Assembly (NCBI GenBank): GCA_028571685.1
Contig: CM053156.1
Coordinates: forward strand, 82,649,049 to 82,713,048
DNA from: Heterohyrax brucei
Taxonomy: Eukaryota; Chordata; Mammalia; Hyracoidea; Procaviidae
Direction: 5' to 3'
DNA: 64,000 bases
Part shown: piece after piece, positions 22,429 through 31,814 of the stretch
How positions within the stretch are numbered: the stretch's first letter is position 1
Layout: each line of letters begins with the position of its first letter
The notes under the pieces: generated by a model
The model's database searches: none
Seen by the model: only the letters and a program-made list of their open reading frames with translations
Told to the model about the DNA's origin: nothing
Translations under genes and position numbers: made by a program

Positions 22429-22665
22429 ATGGAGAGGAAGATGACAAGACTGGTAGTAATTAAAATTGGGTTTATATATAGTTTATTAAGGGGGATCATA
22501 GGGACAGCTATAAGGCACAACAAAGAAGTATCATACCATTTCAAGAAATGTAACACACGAGTCTCAGCAACTACAAAACCAGCTCTGGAAAAGGTGAAAA
22601 ATCAACTCAAAAAAATAATGTCCCAGAACAGACTAATAAGAATAACAGAGAAAACATCAACATAA
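22429..22665 (+). CDS. Candidate small ORF between L1 ORF1 and ORF2, second copy (78 codons)
   Basis: Same ATG and frame as the ORF at 2124-2390 in the other L1: MERKMTRLVVIKIGFIYSLL. The frames agree for 60 codons; a small deletion after KNQLKK then shifts this copy and it stops short of ORF2. No domain recognised. Confidence 0.3.
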   Translation: MERKMTRLVVIKIGFIYSLLRGIIGTAIRHNKEVSYHFKKCNTRVSATTKPALEKVKNQLKKIMSQNRLIRITEKTST

Positions 22666-22681
22666 AAATAAACATATCACA

Positions 22682-25600
22682 ATGGCAGCAGTGAACACAT
22701 ACCTATCAATAATTACATTGAATGTGAATGGACTGAATGCTCCAGTAAAGGGACACCAAGTGTCATCTTGGATCAAAAGACATGACCCATCCATATGTTG
22801 TCTGCAAGAAACTCACTTGAGACCTAAGGATAGGAACAAACTGAAAATTAAATGATGGAAGAATATATACCAAGCTAACAATGAACAAAGAAGAGCAGGG
22901 GTGGCAATTCTAATCTCAGACAAAATCAATTTTAATGTCAAATCCACTGTCGTGGACAAAGATGGACACTGTTTATTGCTGAAAGGTTCAGTACACAAGC
23001 AACACTTAACTGTATTAAATATTTATGCACCTAATGTCAGAGCACCTAAATACGTTGAAGAAACACTGACTATGCTCAGAAGAGAGTTACATGACTCCAC
23101 AGTAATAGTGGGAGACTTTAACACTCCACTCTCATTATTAGACAGATCATCTAGAAAAAAGCTCAGTAAAGATACAGAAGACCTCATTGACACAGTTAAC
23201 CAACTAAACCTCCTTGATATATACAGAACTTTCCACCCATCAGCAGACAACTACACCTTCTTCTCCAGTGCACATGGAACAATCTCCAGAATTGACCATG
23301 TGATAGGCCATAATGCAATGCTCAGCAAAATCCATACCATTGAATTACTGCAAAGCATCTTCTCAGATCATAAAGCCGTCAAAGTTGAAATCAATAGCAG
23401 AGAAAAACATAGATAGAAAGTGGAACTCTTGGAAACTGAACAACATCTTGCTCAAAAAAACATGGGTTATAGAGGAAATCAAGGATGAAATAAAGAAATT
23501 CATGGCTTCCAATGAGAACGAAAACACTTCCTACCAGAACCTATGGGATACAGCCAAAGCAGTGCTCAGAGGTCTGTTTATCTCCATAAATGCACACATC
23601 TGGAAGGAAGAAAGAAACCAAATCAAGGAACTAACTCTACAGCTTGAACAAGTAGAAAGAGAATAACAGAGGAACCTCTTGGGCACCAGAAGAAACGAGA
23701 TCATAAAGATTAGAGTAGAGCTAAATGAATTAGAGAATAGAAAAACAGTTGAAAAAATTGAAAAGTTGGTTTTTTGAAAAGATCAACAAAATTGACAAAC
23801 CACTGGCTAAACTTACTAAAGAAAAGCATGAAAGGAAACAAATAACCCAAATTAGAAATGAGAGGGGAGTTGTCACCACAGATGCAACAGAAATCAAAAA
23901 TATCATAACAGAATACTATGAAAAACTATACTGTAACAAATTTGAAAACCTGGGGGAAATGGACCAATTCCTTGACTCTACCAACTACCCAAATTATCAC
24001 AACATGAAGCAGAACAACTTAATAAACCCATCTCAAAGGAAGAGACTGAAAAGGTCATCAAAACACTGCCAACCAAAAGAAGTCTGGGCCCAGATGGCTT
24101 GACTGCAGAATTCTACCAAGCATTTAGAGAAGAGTTATCTCTAATACTACTGAGACTATTTCACAGTATAGAAAGGGATGGAGTACTCCCAAACTCATTC
24201 TATAAGCCAGCATAACCCTGATACCTAAGCCAGGGAAAGATCCAACAAAGAAAGAGAACTACACACTGATATCACTCATGAATCTAGATGCAAAAATCTT
24301 CAACAAAATTCTTGCCAATAGAATACAACAACATGTCAAGAAAATAATCCATCCTGACCAACTGGGATTCATACCAGGGATGCAAGGCTGGTTCAACATC
24401 AGAAAAACGATTAATGTCATTAACCTCATAAATAACACAAAAGACAAGGATCACCTGATTTTGTCCATTGATGCCGAAAAGGCATTTGATAAAGTCCAAC
24501 ACCCATTCATGCTAATAACTCTTAGCAAAATGGGCATAGACAGCAAATTCCTCAACACAATAAGGGCCATTTATACAAAGCCAATTGCCCACATCATCCT
24601 GAATGGAGAGAGACTGAAAGACTTCCCCTTGAGATCAGGAACTAGACAAGGATGCCCACTCTCACCTCTCCTATTCAACATTGTGCTAGAAGTTCTAGCC
24701 AGAGCAATTAGACAAGACCAAGAAATAAAGGGCATCTGCATCAGCAAAGAGAAATTTAAAATCTCCCTGTCTGCAGATGATATGATTGTAAATGCAGAGA
24801 ACCCCAAGGAATCTTTAAGTAAGCTACTCAAACTGATAGAAGAGTTCAGCAAAGTCTCAGGATACAAGATAAACATAAGTAAATCAGTAGGATTCCTATA
24901 TACCAACAACGAGACGGTTAAGGAAGAAATTATCAAATCAATACCATTTATGATAACCCCTAAGAAGATAAGGTACCTAGGAATTAATCTAACCAGAGAA
25001 ACAACAGACCTTTACAAAGAGAACTACAAGCCCTTACTACAAGAAACTAAGAGAGACTTAGATAAATGGAAAAACCTACCCTGCTTATGTATAGGAAGAC
25101 TTAACATTGTGAAAATGTCTATTTTACCCAAAGCAATTTATTTATATAATGCAATCCCAATACAAGTTCCAGCATCATTTTTTAATGAGATGGAGAAACA
25201 ATCACCCATTTTGTTTGGAAAGAGAAGAAGCCCCTGATAAGTAAGATACTACTAAAGAAGAAGAACACACTGGGAGGCCTCTCATTACCCGACCTTAGAA
25301 CATACTACACTGCCACAGTGGTCCAAACAGCCTGGTACTGGTACAAGAACAGACAGATGGATCAGTGGAACAGAATTGAGACCGCAGAGATGACACCATC
25401 TGCCTATGAACAGTTGATATTCGACAAAGGCCCTAAGACATTAAACTGGGGTAAAAACAGTCTTTGACAAATGGTGCTGGCAAAATTGGTTATCCACCTG
25501 CAATAAACTGAATCAAAATCCATGTCTTACACCTTAAACAAAAACCAACTCCAACTGGATAAAAGACCTAAATATGAAACCTAAAACCATAAAGCTCATC

Positions 25601-25773
25601 CAAGAAAGGGTAGGAACAACAATGGAAGTTTTAATACACAATGAGGACAGACTCCAAAATCTGTCAAAGAAACCACAATCAACAGAAGAGAAAATAGATA
25701 AATGGAAACTATTAAGAATCAAACACTTTTGCTCATCCAAAGACTTTATTAATAGAATTAAAAGAACACCCAC
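22682..25773 (+). pseudogene. L1 ORF2p relic, part 1: endonuclease, reverse transcriptase
   Basis: The ATG at 22682 (MAAVNTYLSIITLNVNGLN). A TGA at 22853-22855 (codon 58) breaks the endonuclease. The frame reopens at 22901-23416 with VGDFNTPLS and SRIDHVIGH. Later fragments: 23313-23666, 23749-24102 and 24278-25237. The last holds the RT palm ([18 protein letters not shown], then LSADDMIVN with both catalytic aspartates kept). The ERVL insertion interrupts it at 25773. Confidence 0.93.
25589..25773 (+). repeat. 185-base L1 segment, left copy of a direct duplication
   Basis: Matches 29214-29398 with 6 mismatches. It ends AGAACACCCAC exactly where the LTR begins. Confidence 0.9.
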
Positions 25774-26409
25774 TGTCTTAGGCTGGGTTTTCTAGGGAAG
25801 GAAAACCAGCAACAAGTGTAGGTACCAGGATAGATTTATAATATATATATAGACAGATAGATAGATGCAAATATAGGAAACAGCTCACGTAATCACAGAA
25901 GCTCAATGTCCCAAGCTCTGGCACAAACCTCACGTGTCCACGGAAGCTGAGGAACCCAAGGTCAGTAAGTCAGAGACCAAAGTTGCAGACCACCGGTTGT
26001 GTAGGTCAGTGGATCCCAAGCTGGTGTCGAGATGAAGCAACAGAGGCTGGAGGTCAGTGGATCCCAAGCTGGTGGCTAGACGAAGCAACAGAGGCTGGCG
26101 AACCCAGTATCGGCAGGTCAGGGACCAGGACTGGGCAGAGGCTGGCAAACGCAGGATCGGCAGTTCAGGGAGCAGAACTCTCAAGTGCCGACTGTAAGGA
26201 CTGATGAGCCCAATAGCTGCTAGCTCAAGTCCTGGAACCAGACGCTGGAAGCAGAGAGCAGGAGCTCCTGGCTACGTGAGCCATCAGCAGCCGTAGTCCA
26301 AGGTCACGAGATAAGAGCCAAGGAGCAGGGAGCCACCACAAGCCCCGCCCTGTCACTTAATACAGCAGTCAAATAGGTAGTAGCCAAGTTGACATAATCC
26401 TGACCACCA
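25774..26409 (-). mobile_element. ERVL 3' LTR
   Basis: Begins TGTCTTAGGCTGGGTTTTCT and ends AAGTTGACATAATCCTGACCACCA on the plus strand, so the LTR has TG...CA ends when read in its own direction. Just upstream on its strand is the purine-rich AAGGGGTGG, a likely polypurine tract. A (TA)n/(GATA)n run lies at 25838-25866. Confidence 0.85.
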
Positions 26410-26619
26410 TAGTCCACCCCTTGTCAACTTGGCATCTGCACACATCTCACCTTACCATGCACAGTCTCTGAAGGGGTACAGTTACAAAGTCATACTTATG
26501 TCAACATGATATAACTAACACATGTACAACTGAAAATGCATTAACCGATTTACATCTTACGTTTCATAAGTAAACAAAATATCCAATACACACATACAAA
26601 GCAGGAATACTCCCAGCAA

Positions 26620-26841
26620 TTACAGTCCTTGTTTCTGCAACTGGTCGTGTGGCCGTAACTGATATTTAGAACTACCTTTTTCTACAACCCATTTTGTATT
26701 CTCTTTGCCCTCAGCAAGTACCTCAGCTGGTTGTGGTTCCTTGCCTGGTGAGGTGACCCAAGCCTTCATTCCTGAAGGGTCTGGGCTATTATCATTCATT
26801 TTTGAGTTGGGTTGCTGTAGTTTTCCATTGACCATAATCAC
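26620..26841 (-). pseudogene. End of ERVL pol after a frameshift
   Basis: A 73-codon open frame in a different frame from the dUTPase segment. It ends 210 bases before the LTR, where ERVL pol would normally end. No envelope gene lies between, as expected for ERVL. Confidence 0.7.
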
Positions 26842-28024
26842 AGGACATGGTAGTAGTAGGAGGCGTCCTAAGGGATCTCCTGCATTCCAAACATACTCTA
26901 CCTCCGTTACGTAATGTCAATCCAATTTCATCTTCATAGTCAGGAGCAATCACACTGGCCAGTATTGTAACCCCCTTCTTTGTCTGTTGATCCAGAGGTA
27001 CAAGGAGCCCAAAATGGCCTGGTAGCAATTTTAGCTTCCAGTTCAGTGGAATCGTTGATGTGTCTCCAGGTGGCAGCATTCCTCCCTTTGGAACTAAGAC
27101 ATTTAGTCCTGCAGAGCATAAGGTCATGGGGACAGGAAGCAAAAATCTTGCAAGTGGGTCACTAGGGGTAACAGTGAGTGGTGCCACTCCCATTTTCACC
27201 CCTTGATTCCTGGACCCATGAATCCTGGCGATGGGAGAAACAGCACTGTATATTGGACACTGGTTTAGAGCATACACAGCCTCCTGGAGAACACTTCCCC
27301 AACGCCGCAAGGTAGTCCCACCTAGCTGGCAGCATAATTGTGTCTTCAGGAGACCATTCCATCGTTCTATGAAGCCAGCTGCTTCAGGATGATGGGGAAC
27401 ATGGTAAGACCAGTGAATTCTGTGAGCATGGGCCCACTGCTGCACTTCATTTGCTGTGAAGTGAGTCCCTTGGTCAGAGGCAATGCTGTGTGGGATTCCA
27501 TGACGGTGGATGAGGCATTCTGTAAGTCCATGGATGGTAGTTTTGGCAGAAGCATGTCGTGCCAGGTAGGCAAATCCATATCCAGAGTAAGTATCTATCC
27601 CAGTAAGGACAAAACGTTTTCCTTTCCATGATGGAAGTGGTCTAGTGTAATCAACTTGCTGCCAGGTTGCCGGCTGATCACCTCAAGGAACAGTACCATA
27701 TCGAGGTCTCAGTGTTGGTCTCTGCTGCTGGCAGATTGGGCACTCAGCAGTGGCTGTAGCCAAGTCAGCCTTGGTGAGCAGGAGTCTATGTTGCTGGGCC
27801 CATGCATAACCACTGTCCCTGCCACCATGACCACTTTGTTCATGGGCCCACTGAGCAATGACAGAGGTAGCCGGAGAAAGCGGATGATTGGTTCCCACAG
27901 AACGGGTCATCCTATCCACTTGATTGTTAAACTCATCCTCTGCTGAGGTTACTCTTTGATGAGCATTCACATGAGACACAAATATCTTCACTTCTTTGGC
28001 CCATTCAGAGAGGTCTATCCACAT
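26792..28024 (-). pseudogene. ERVL pol relic: integrase and dUTPase
   Basis: The frame at 28024-27683 has the integrase zinc-binding His/Cys region (WAHEQSGHGG ... CPICQQQ) and ends at an in-frame TGA (27683-27685). The same frame then stays open to 26792. It holds the first catalytic Asp near 27590 (IDTYSGY), the second near 27460 (SDQGTHF) and the Glu near 27375 (ERWNG), then a dUTPase-like segment (VIAPDYEDEIG). A frame change near 26840-26890 separates the last 70 codons (26620-26841). Three breaks in total make it nonfunctional. Confidence 0.88.
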
Positions 28025-28036
28025 ACTTCTCCCCCA

Positions 28037-29213
28037 TTAATCCTTGTCTCCAATCTTCCAGTCATGTTCCTTCCAAGTCCCTGACCAACTGGCCAAGCCA
28101 TTGGCCACAGCCCATGAATCGATATACGGCTGCACATCTGGCCACCTCTCCTTCCAAGCAAAGTGAACAACCATACGCACTGCTCGAAGTTCTGCACACT
28201 GGGAGGATTTGCTTTCACCACTGTCCTTGAGGGAGGTCCCAGAAAGGGGCTGTAGTGCTGCTGCTGTCCACTTTTGAGTGGTGCCGGCATATCGTGCAGA
28301 ACCATCTGTAAACCAAGCACGAGTTTTCTCTGCCTCGGTCAGCTGGTCATAAGGAATCCCCCATGAGGCCATTGGTGCAAACTGGGAGGAAGGAGGTAAT
28401 GTTACAGGAGTGGAGACCATGGGCATTTGGGCCACTTCCTCATGCAATTTACTTGTGCTTTCAGGTCCTGCACGGGCCCGATCTCGTATATACCACTTCC
28501 ATTTAATGATGGAGAGCTGCTGTGCTTGTCCAATTTTATGACTCTGTGGGTCAGACAATACCCAGTTCATGATAGGCAGCTCAGGACGCATGGTGACCTG
28601 GTGTCCCATGGTTAAGCTTTCAGTCTCTACTAAGGCCCAGTAACAAGCCCAAAGTTGTTTTTCAAAAGGAGAGTAGTTATCCTCAGAGGATGGCAGAGCT
28701 TTGCTCCAAAATCCTAAAGGTCTGCGCCGTAATTCGCCAACAGGGGCCTGCCAAAGACTCCAAACAGCATCTCTATCTGCCACTGACACCTCGAGCACGA
28801 TTGGATCAGCTGGATAGTATGGCCCAAGTGGCAGGGCAGCCTGCACAGCAGGCTGAACCTGTTGCAGAGCCTTCTCCTGTTCTGGGCCCCACTCAAAAGT
28901 AGCAGCCTTTCTAGTCACATGATAAATAGGCCGAAGTAGCACACCCAAATGAGGAATATGCTGCCTCCAAAATCCAAAGAGACCCACTAGGCGCTGTGCC
29001 TCCTTTTTAGTTGTTGGAGCAGCCAGGTGCAATAACTCATCCTTTACTTTAGAAGGGATATCACGACATGCCCCACACCACTGGACCCCTAGGAATTTCA
29101 CTGAGTTGGAAGGTGCCTGAATTTTTGTGAGATTAATTTCCCACCCTCTAGCATGCAAATGTTTAACTAATAAGTCCAGAGTCACTGATATTTCTTCCTT
29201 ACTAGGTCCGAAA
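28037..29213 (-). pseudogene. ERVL pol relic: RT end and RNase H
   Basis: An open frame encodes the end of the RT palm (SVKFLGVQW), the connection (LGFWSKAL) and RNase H. The RNase H acidic residues are visible in FTDGSARY, CAELRAV and YIDSWAV. The frame ends at 28037; the next pol segment lies in another frame, so a frameshift separates RNase H from integrase. Upstream, the open frame continues into antisense L1. In a working virus this enzyme would copy RNA and remove the RNA strand. Confidence 0.88.
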
Positions 29214-29398
29214 AAGCTCATCCAAGAAAATGTAGGAACAACAATGGAAGTTTTAATACACGGTGAGGACAGACTCCAAAATCTGTCAAAGAAACCACAA
29301 TCAACAGAAGAGAAAATAGATAAATGGGAACTATTAAGAATCAAACACTTTTGCTCATCCAAAGACTTTATTAATAGAATTAAAAGAATACCCACAGA
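29214..29398 (+). repeat. 185-base L1 segment, right copy of the duplication
   Basis: Starts AAAGCTCATCCAAGAAAATG right after the ERVL break and carries on into L1 ORF2 (AGAATACCCACAGAATGGG). Confidence 0.9.
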
Positions 29399-30128
29399 AT
29401 GGGAAAAAATATTTGGCAACTCTATGTCAGACGGACGCCTGATCTCCATAATCTATAAGATACTACAAAATATCAAGAAGAAGAAGATAAACCATCCAAT
29501 TAAGCGATGGGCAAAGGAGATGGACAGACATTTCACTAAAGAGGTGATCCAGGCAGCCAAAAAACACATGCGGACATGTTCACGATCTTTAGTTATTAAA
29601 GAAATTCAAATCAAGACAACAATGAGATACCATCTCACCCCAACAAGATTGGCCATGATCCAGAAAACACAAAACAACAAATGCTGGAGAGGCTGTGGAG
29701 AAAGTGGGTTACTGTTAGTAACCCTCCTACACTGTTAGTAGGGTTACAAAATGATCCAGCCTCTTTGGAAAGCAATCTGGTGCTTCCTTAAAAAAATGGA
29801 TATCAATATACCATTTGACCCAGTAATTCCACTACTTGGAATATGTCCTACAGAATGAAGGCCTTTCACACCAATGGACATATGCACCAGAATGTTTATC
29901 GCAGCACAGTCCACGATAGCAAAAAGATGGAATCAACCCAGATGCCCAACAATAGAAGAATGGATAGGTAAACTATGGTACATATACTCAATGGAGCACT
30001 ACGCAATGATAAAGAATAACGATGATTCCAGGAAACATCTCCTAACCTGGTTTCAACTGGAAGACATTATGTTGAGTGAAAGTAGTCAGCGGCAAAAGGA
30101 CAAATACTGTAGGAGACCTCTACGATAA
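29399..30128 (+). pseudogene. L1 ORF2p relic, part 2: C-terminal region
   Basis: Resumes after the ERVL with EWEKIFGNSMSDGRLISIIY. It contains the cysteine motif (CWRGCGESG...HC near 29683-29735), a frame break, and a last open part at 29874-30128 (CTRMFIAAQSTIAKRWNQ). Confidence 0.9.
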
Positions 30129-31115
30129 GATCTCAAAAACAGACTTGTGTATAGAAGAAAAGACTCTGACAGCTGCAAGGGAGGGGAGGGGGGGATGGTT
30201 TAGATTAGATAGTTGCTAGGTATCTGGTTGCGTGAAATCAGTGACAGCACACATTAGAAACAAGAACAATATTGAGTGGACTTAACCATAACATGAGTAC
30301 TCCTTCCATCTTAACCCAATATTGCAAGGGTAGAGTAGCTGGGGTGGGGGCGGGGGACCATGCTGTTAGGTGAAAGCGAGGCCAATTGGCATAACTAGTG
30401 TTTTGCTAAGAGGGCTCTCTGCACCCCACATTGGTGAGTGGCGTCTGGGATCTTAAAAGCTGCCAAGCTGCCATCCGAGGGCACAGCAAATGCTCCCAAC
30501 TCAGCAGGAACAGATGCTCACTGAGGACCAAAATGACATGGGGGAAAGACAACCCAGAAGACAAAGAGACCCACAGCAGTGGGTGCCTACATCGCCTTGG
30601 GACTGGAAGAACCAGATGGTGCCCGGCCACCACCAGTGATAGCCTCGATGGAGCTCACAGAGAGGAGTCTCACAGGCAACACAAGAATAAAAAGGGGTGC
30701 ATCATGAGATCTCTGCTAAAAGACCACAACTGATGGTCCAGCGGTTTTGGGGTTCCCCTGAGAGCATGGCCTCCGGCCCTGATGCTGCCCTTACCCATAA
30801 ATTATAACAAAGGTCCACTCTTTGGACAGGAATGGATTGGACTTGGCAATGCAGAGTGACCGTATATTGGTTGCACTTTATGGTTCTATACATCTATAGG
30901 ATATCATCCTGCTGATCTCTGGCTGGAGGAAGGAGAGTGGGTAGAGAGGAGCAGAAAGTAGGCTGTTGGGAGGATGAGACATGTATGGAGCAGAGAGGAA
31001 TAGTGTGTTGTCACCGGACAGGGAGAGCAGTGGAAGCTGCATATAGGTGGGCATGTAAATTTGTATGGGAATGTACATTTTCACTCAGTCATGTTAAATA
31101 AAAAAGAAAAAATAA
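30129..31115 (+). other. L1 3' UTR with G-rich tracts and A-rich tail
   Basis: About 1 kb. G-rich blocks lie at 30180-30200 (GGGAGGGGAGGGGGGG) and 30341-30357 (GGGGTGGGGGCGGGGG). A module around 30380-30480 (CAATTGGCATAACTAG, then GAGTGGCGTCTGGGATCTTA) recurs in the repeat at 58440-59105. Confidence 0.8.
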
Positions 31116-31257
31116 TAAAATAATGTCTTTGTTCCTGAAATCCACAGATTTGTGCTGTGTTACAACAGCCCTAAGACGCGAAAACGTCCTTTTAAATAAA
31201 AAATCTTTGAGTTAAAAGAAAGTCAGTTTGAAGAAAACTGTTAATCAAGTTGTGCTG

Positions 31258-31814
31258 TATGTGGGGACTACAAATTAAGTTTGCAAATACATTCTAGAAA
31301 AAATGCTGCATACCTCATTGCTGAATATCACTATGGTCACCTTTGAAGTACTCCTCTTAGAACTAGCCAGTGCCTAGTTTACCCTTCAAAGCAGTTTTGG
31401 AACTGTTTTTCTGAAATAGTCATCAGAGCTGTCATCATACTACCCTTTATGTCCTGAATGTCACCAAAATATCTTACTTTCAATATTTCCTTTTATCTTT
31501 GGGTAAAGAAAATAGTCATTGGGGCCAGATCAGGTGAGTTGGTAGGATGTTCCAATACAGTTATTTGTGTACTGGCTAAAAACTCCCTCACAGACAACTG
31601 GACAGTTAAGTTTGTGAACTTGCCACCATGCTACGGTACACAATGTTCATTCCAGAAAGAATTGCAAAGTTGCTCTGGAGGGTAAACTAAGCACTGGCGT
31701 CTGTACATAGCTTCCTAGGGGGAGTACTTTGAAAGTGACCATGGTGATATTCAGTGGTGAAATATGTAGCACTTAGAACAATGACTTTTGGGGATTTAAT
31801 TGTTGGACCTCGTA
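31258..31814 (-). mobile_element. Mariner-derived element 1 with about 165-base inverted repeats
   Basis: Bounded by TA at both ends (TATGTGGGGACTAC ... GGACCTCGTA). The first 165 bases pair with the last 165 in inverted orientation with many mismatches. The middle holds a minus-strand piece of mariner transposase (VLEHPTNSPDLAP). No intact transposase. Confidence 0.8.

Larger units (their letters stand above)
25774..29213 (-). mobile_element. ERVL endogenous retrovirus, 3' half with 3' LTR
   Basis: On the minus strand: RT C-terminal part, RNase H, integrase and dUTPase segments, then the 3' LTR. A dUTPase after integrase in pol is the hallmark of ERVL (class III). The 5' LTR, gag, protease and most of RT are missing; the break is at about 29213. 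It sits in an L1, and L1 sequence on both sides of the insert is duplicated for 185 bases. Confidence 0.92.
20304..31115 (+). mobile_element. Near full-length L1, interrupted by an ERVL fragment
   Basis: Starts GGGGGGCGGAGTCAAGCTGG and ends in an A-rich tail at about 31095-31115. About 7.2 kb without the insert. The left flank (GAGAAAAAAAGTTTTTGTT, ending 20302) and right flank (AAAATAATGTCTTTGTT, from 31107) resemble each other as a decayed target-site duplication, and both belong to the host MaLR LTR. All ORFs carry breaks. Confidence 0.95.
19572..31200 (+). mobile_element. MaLR-like (MLT1-type) LTR, split into pieces by nested insertions
   Basis: Pieces in order: 19572-19637 (GGATTGAATTATGTCCTCCC), 19971-20056 (GTTTGGAAATAATGTGTTG ... 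GTGTCCTAAACC), 20116-20303 (CCTAGCCTCCAGAGCAGTGAG) and 31107-31200 (GTGCTGTGTTACAACAGCCC). Read together they follow the order of one MLT1-type LTR. The gaps are filled by a SINE containing a short L1, a SINE fragment, and the long L1 with the ERVL. Confidence 0.8.

Noticed and set aside
24278..25237. 319-codon ORF as a cellular gene
   Set aside because: It is L1 reverse transcriptase with the QGCPLSP and ADD motifs, inside a broken ORF2.
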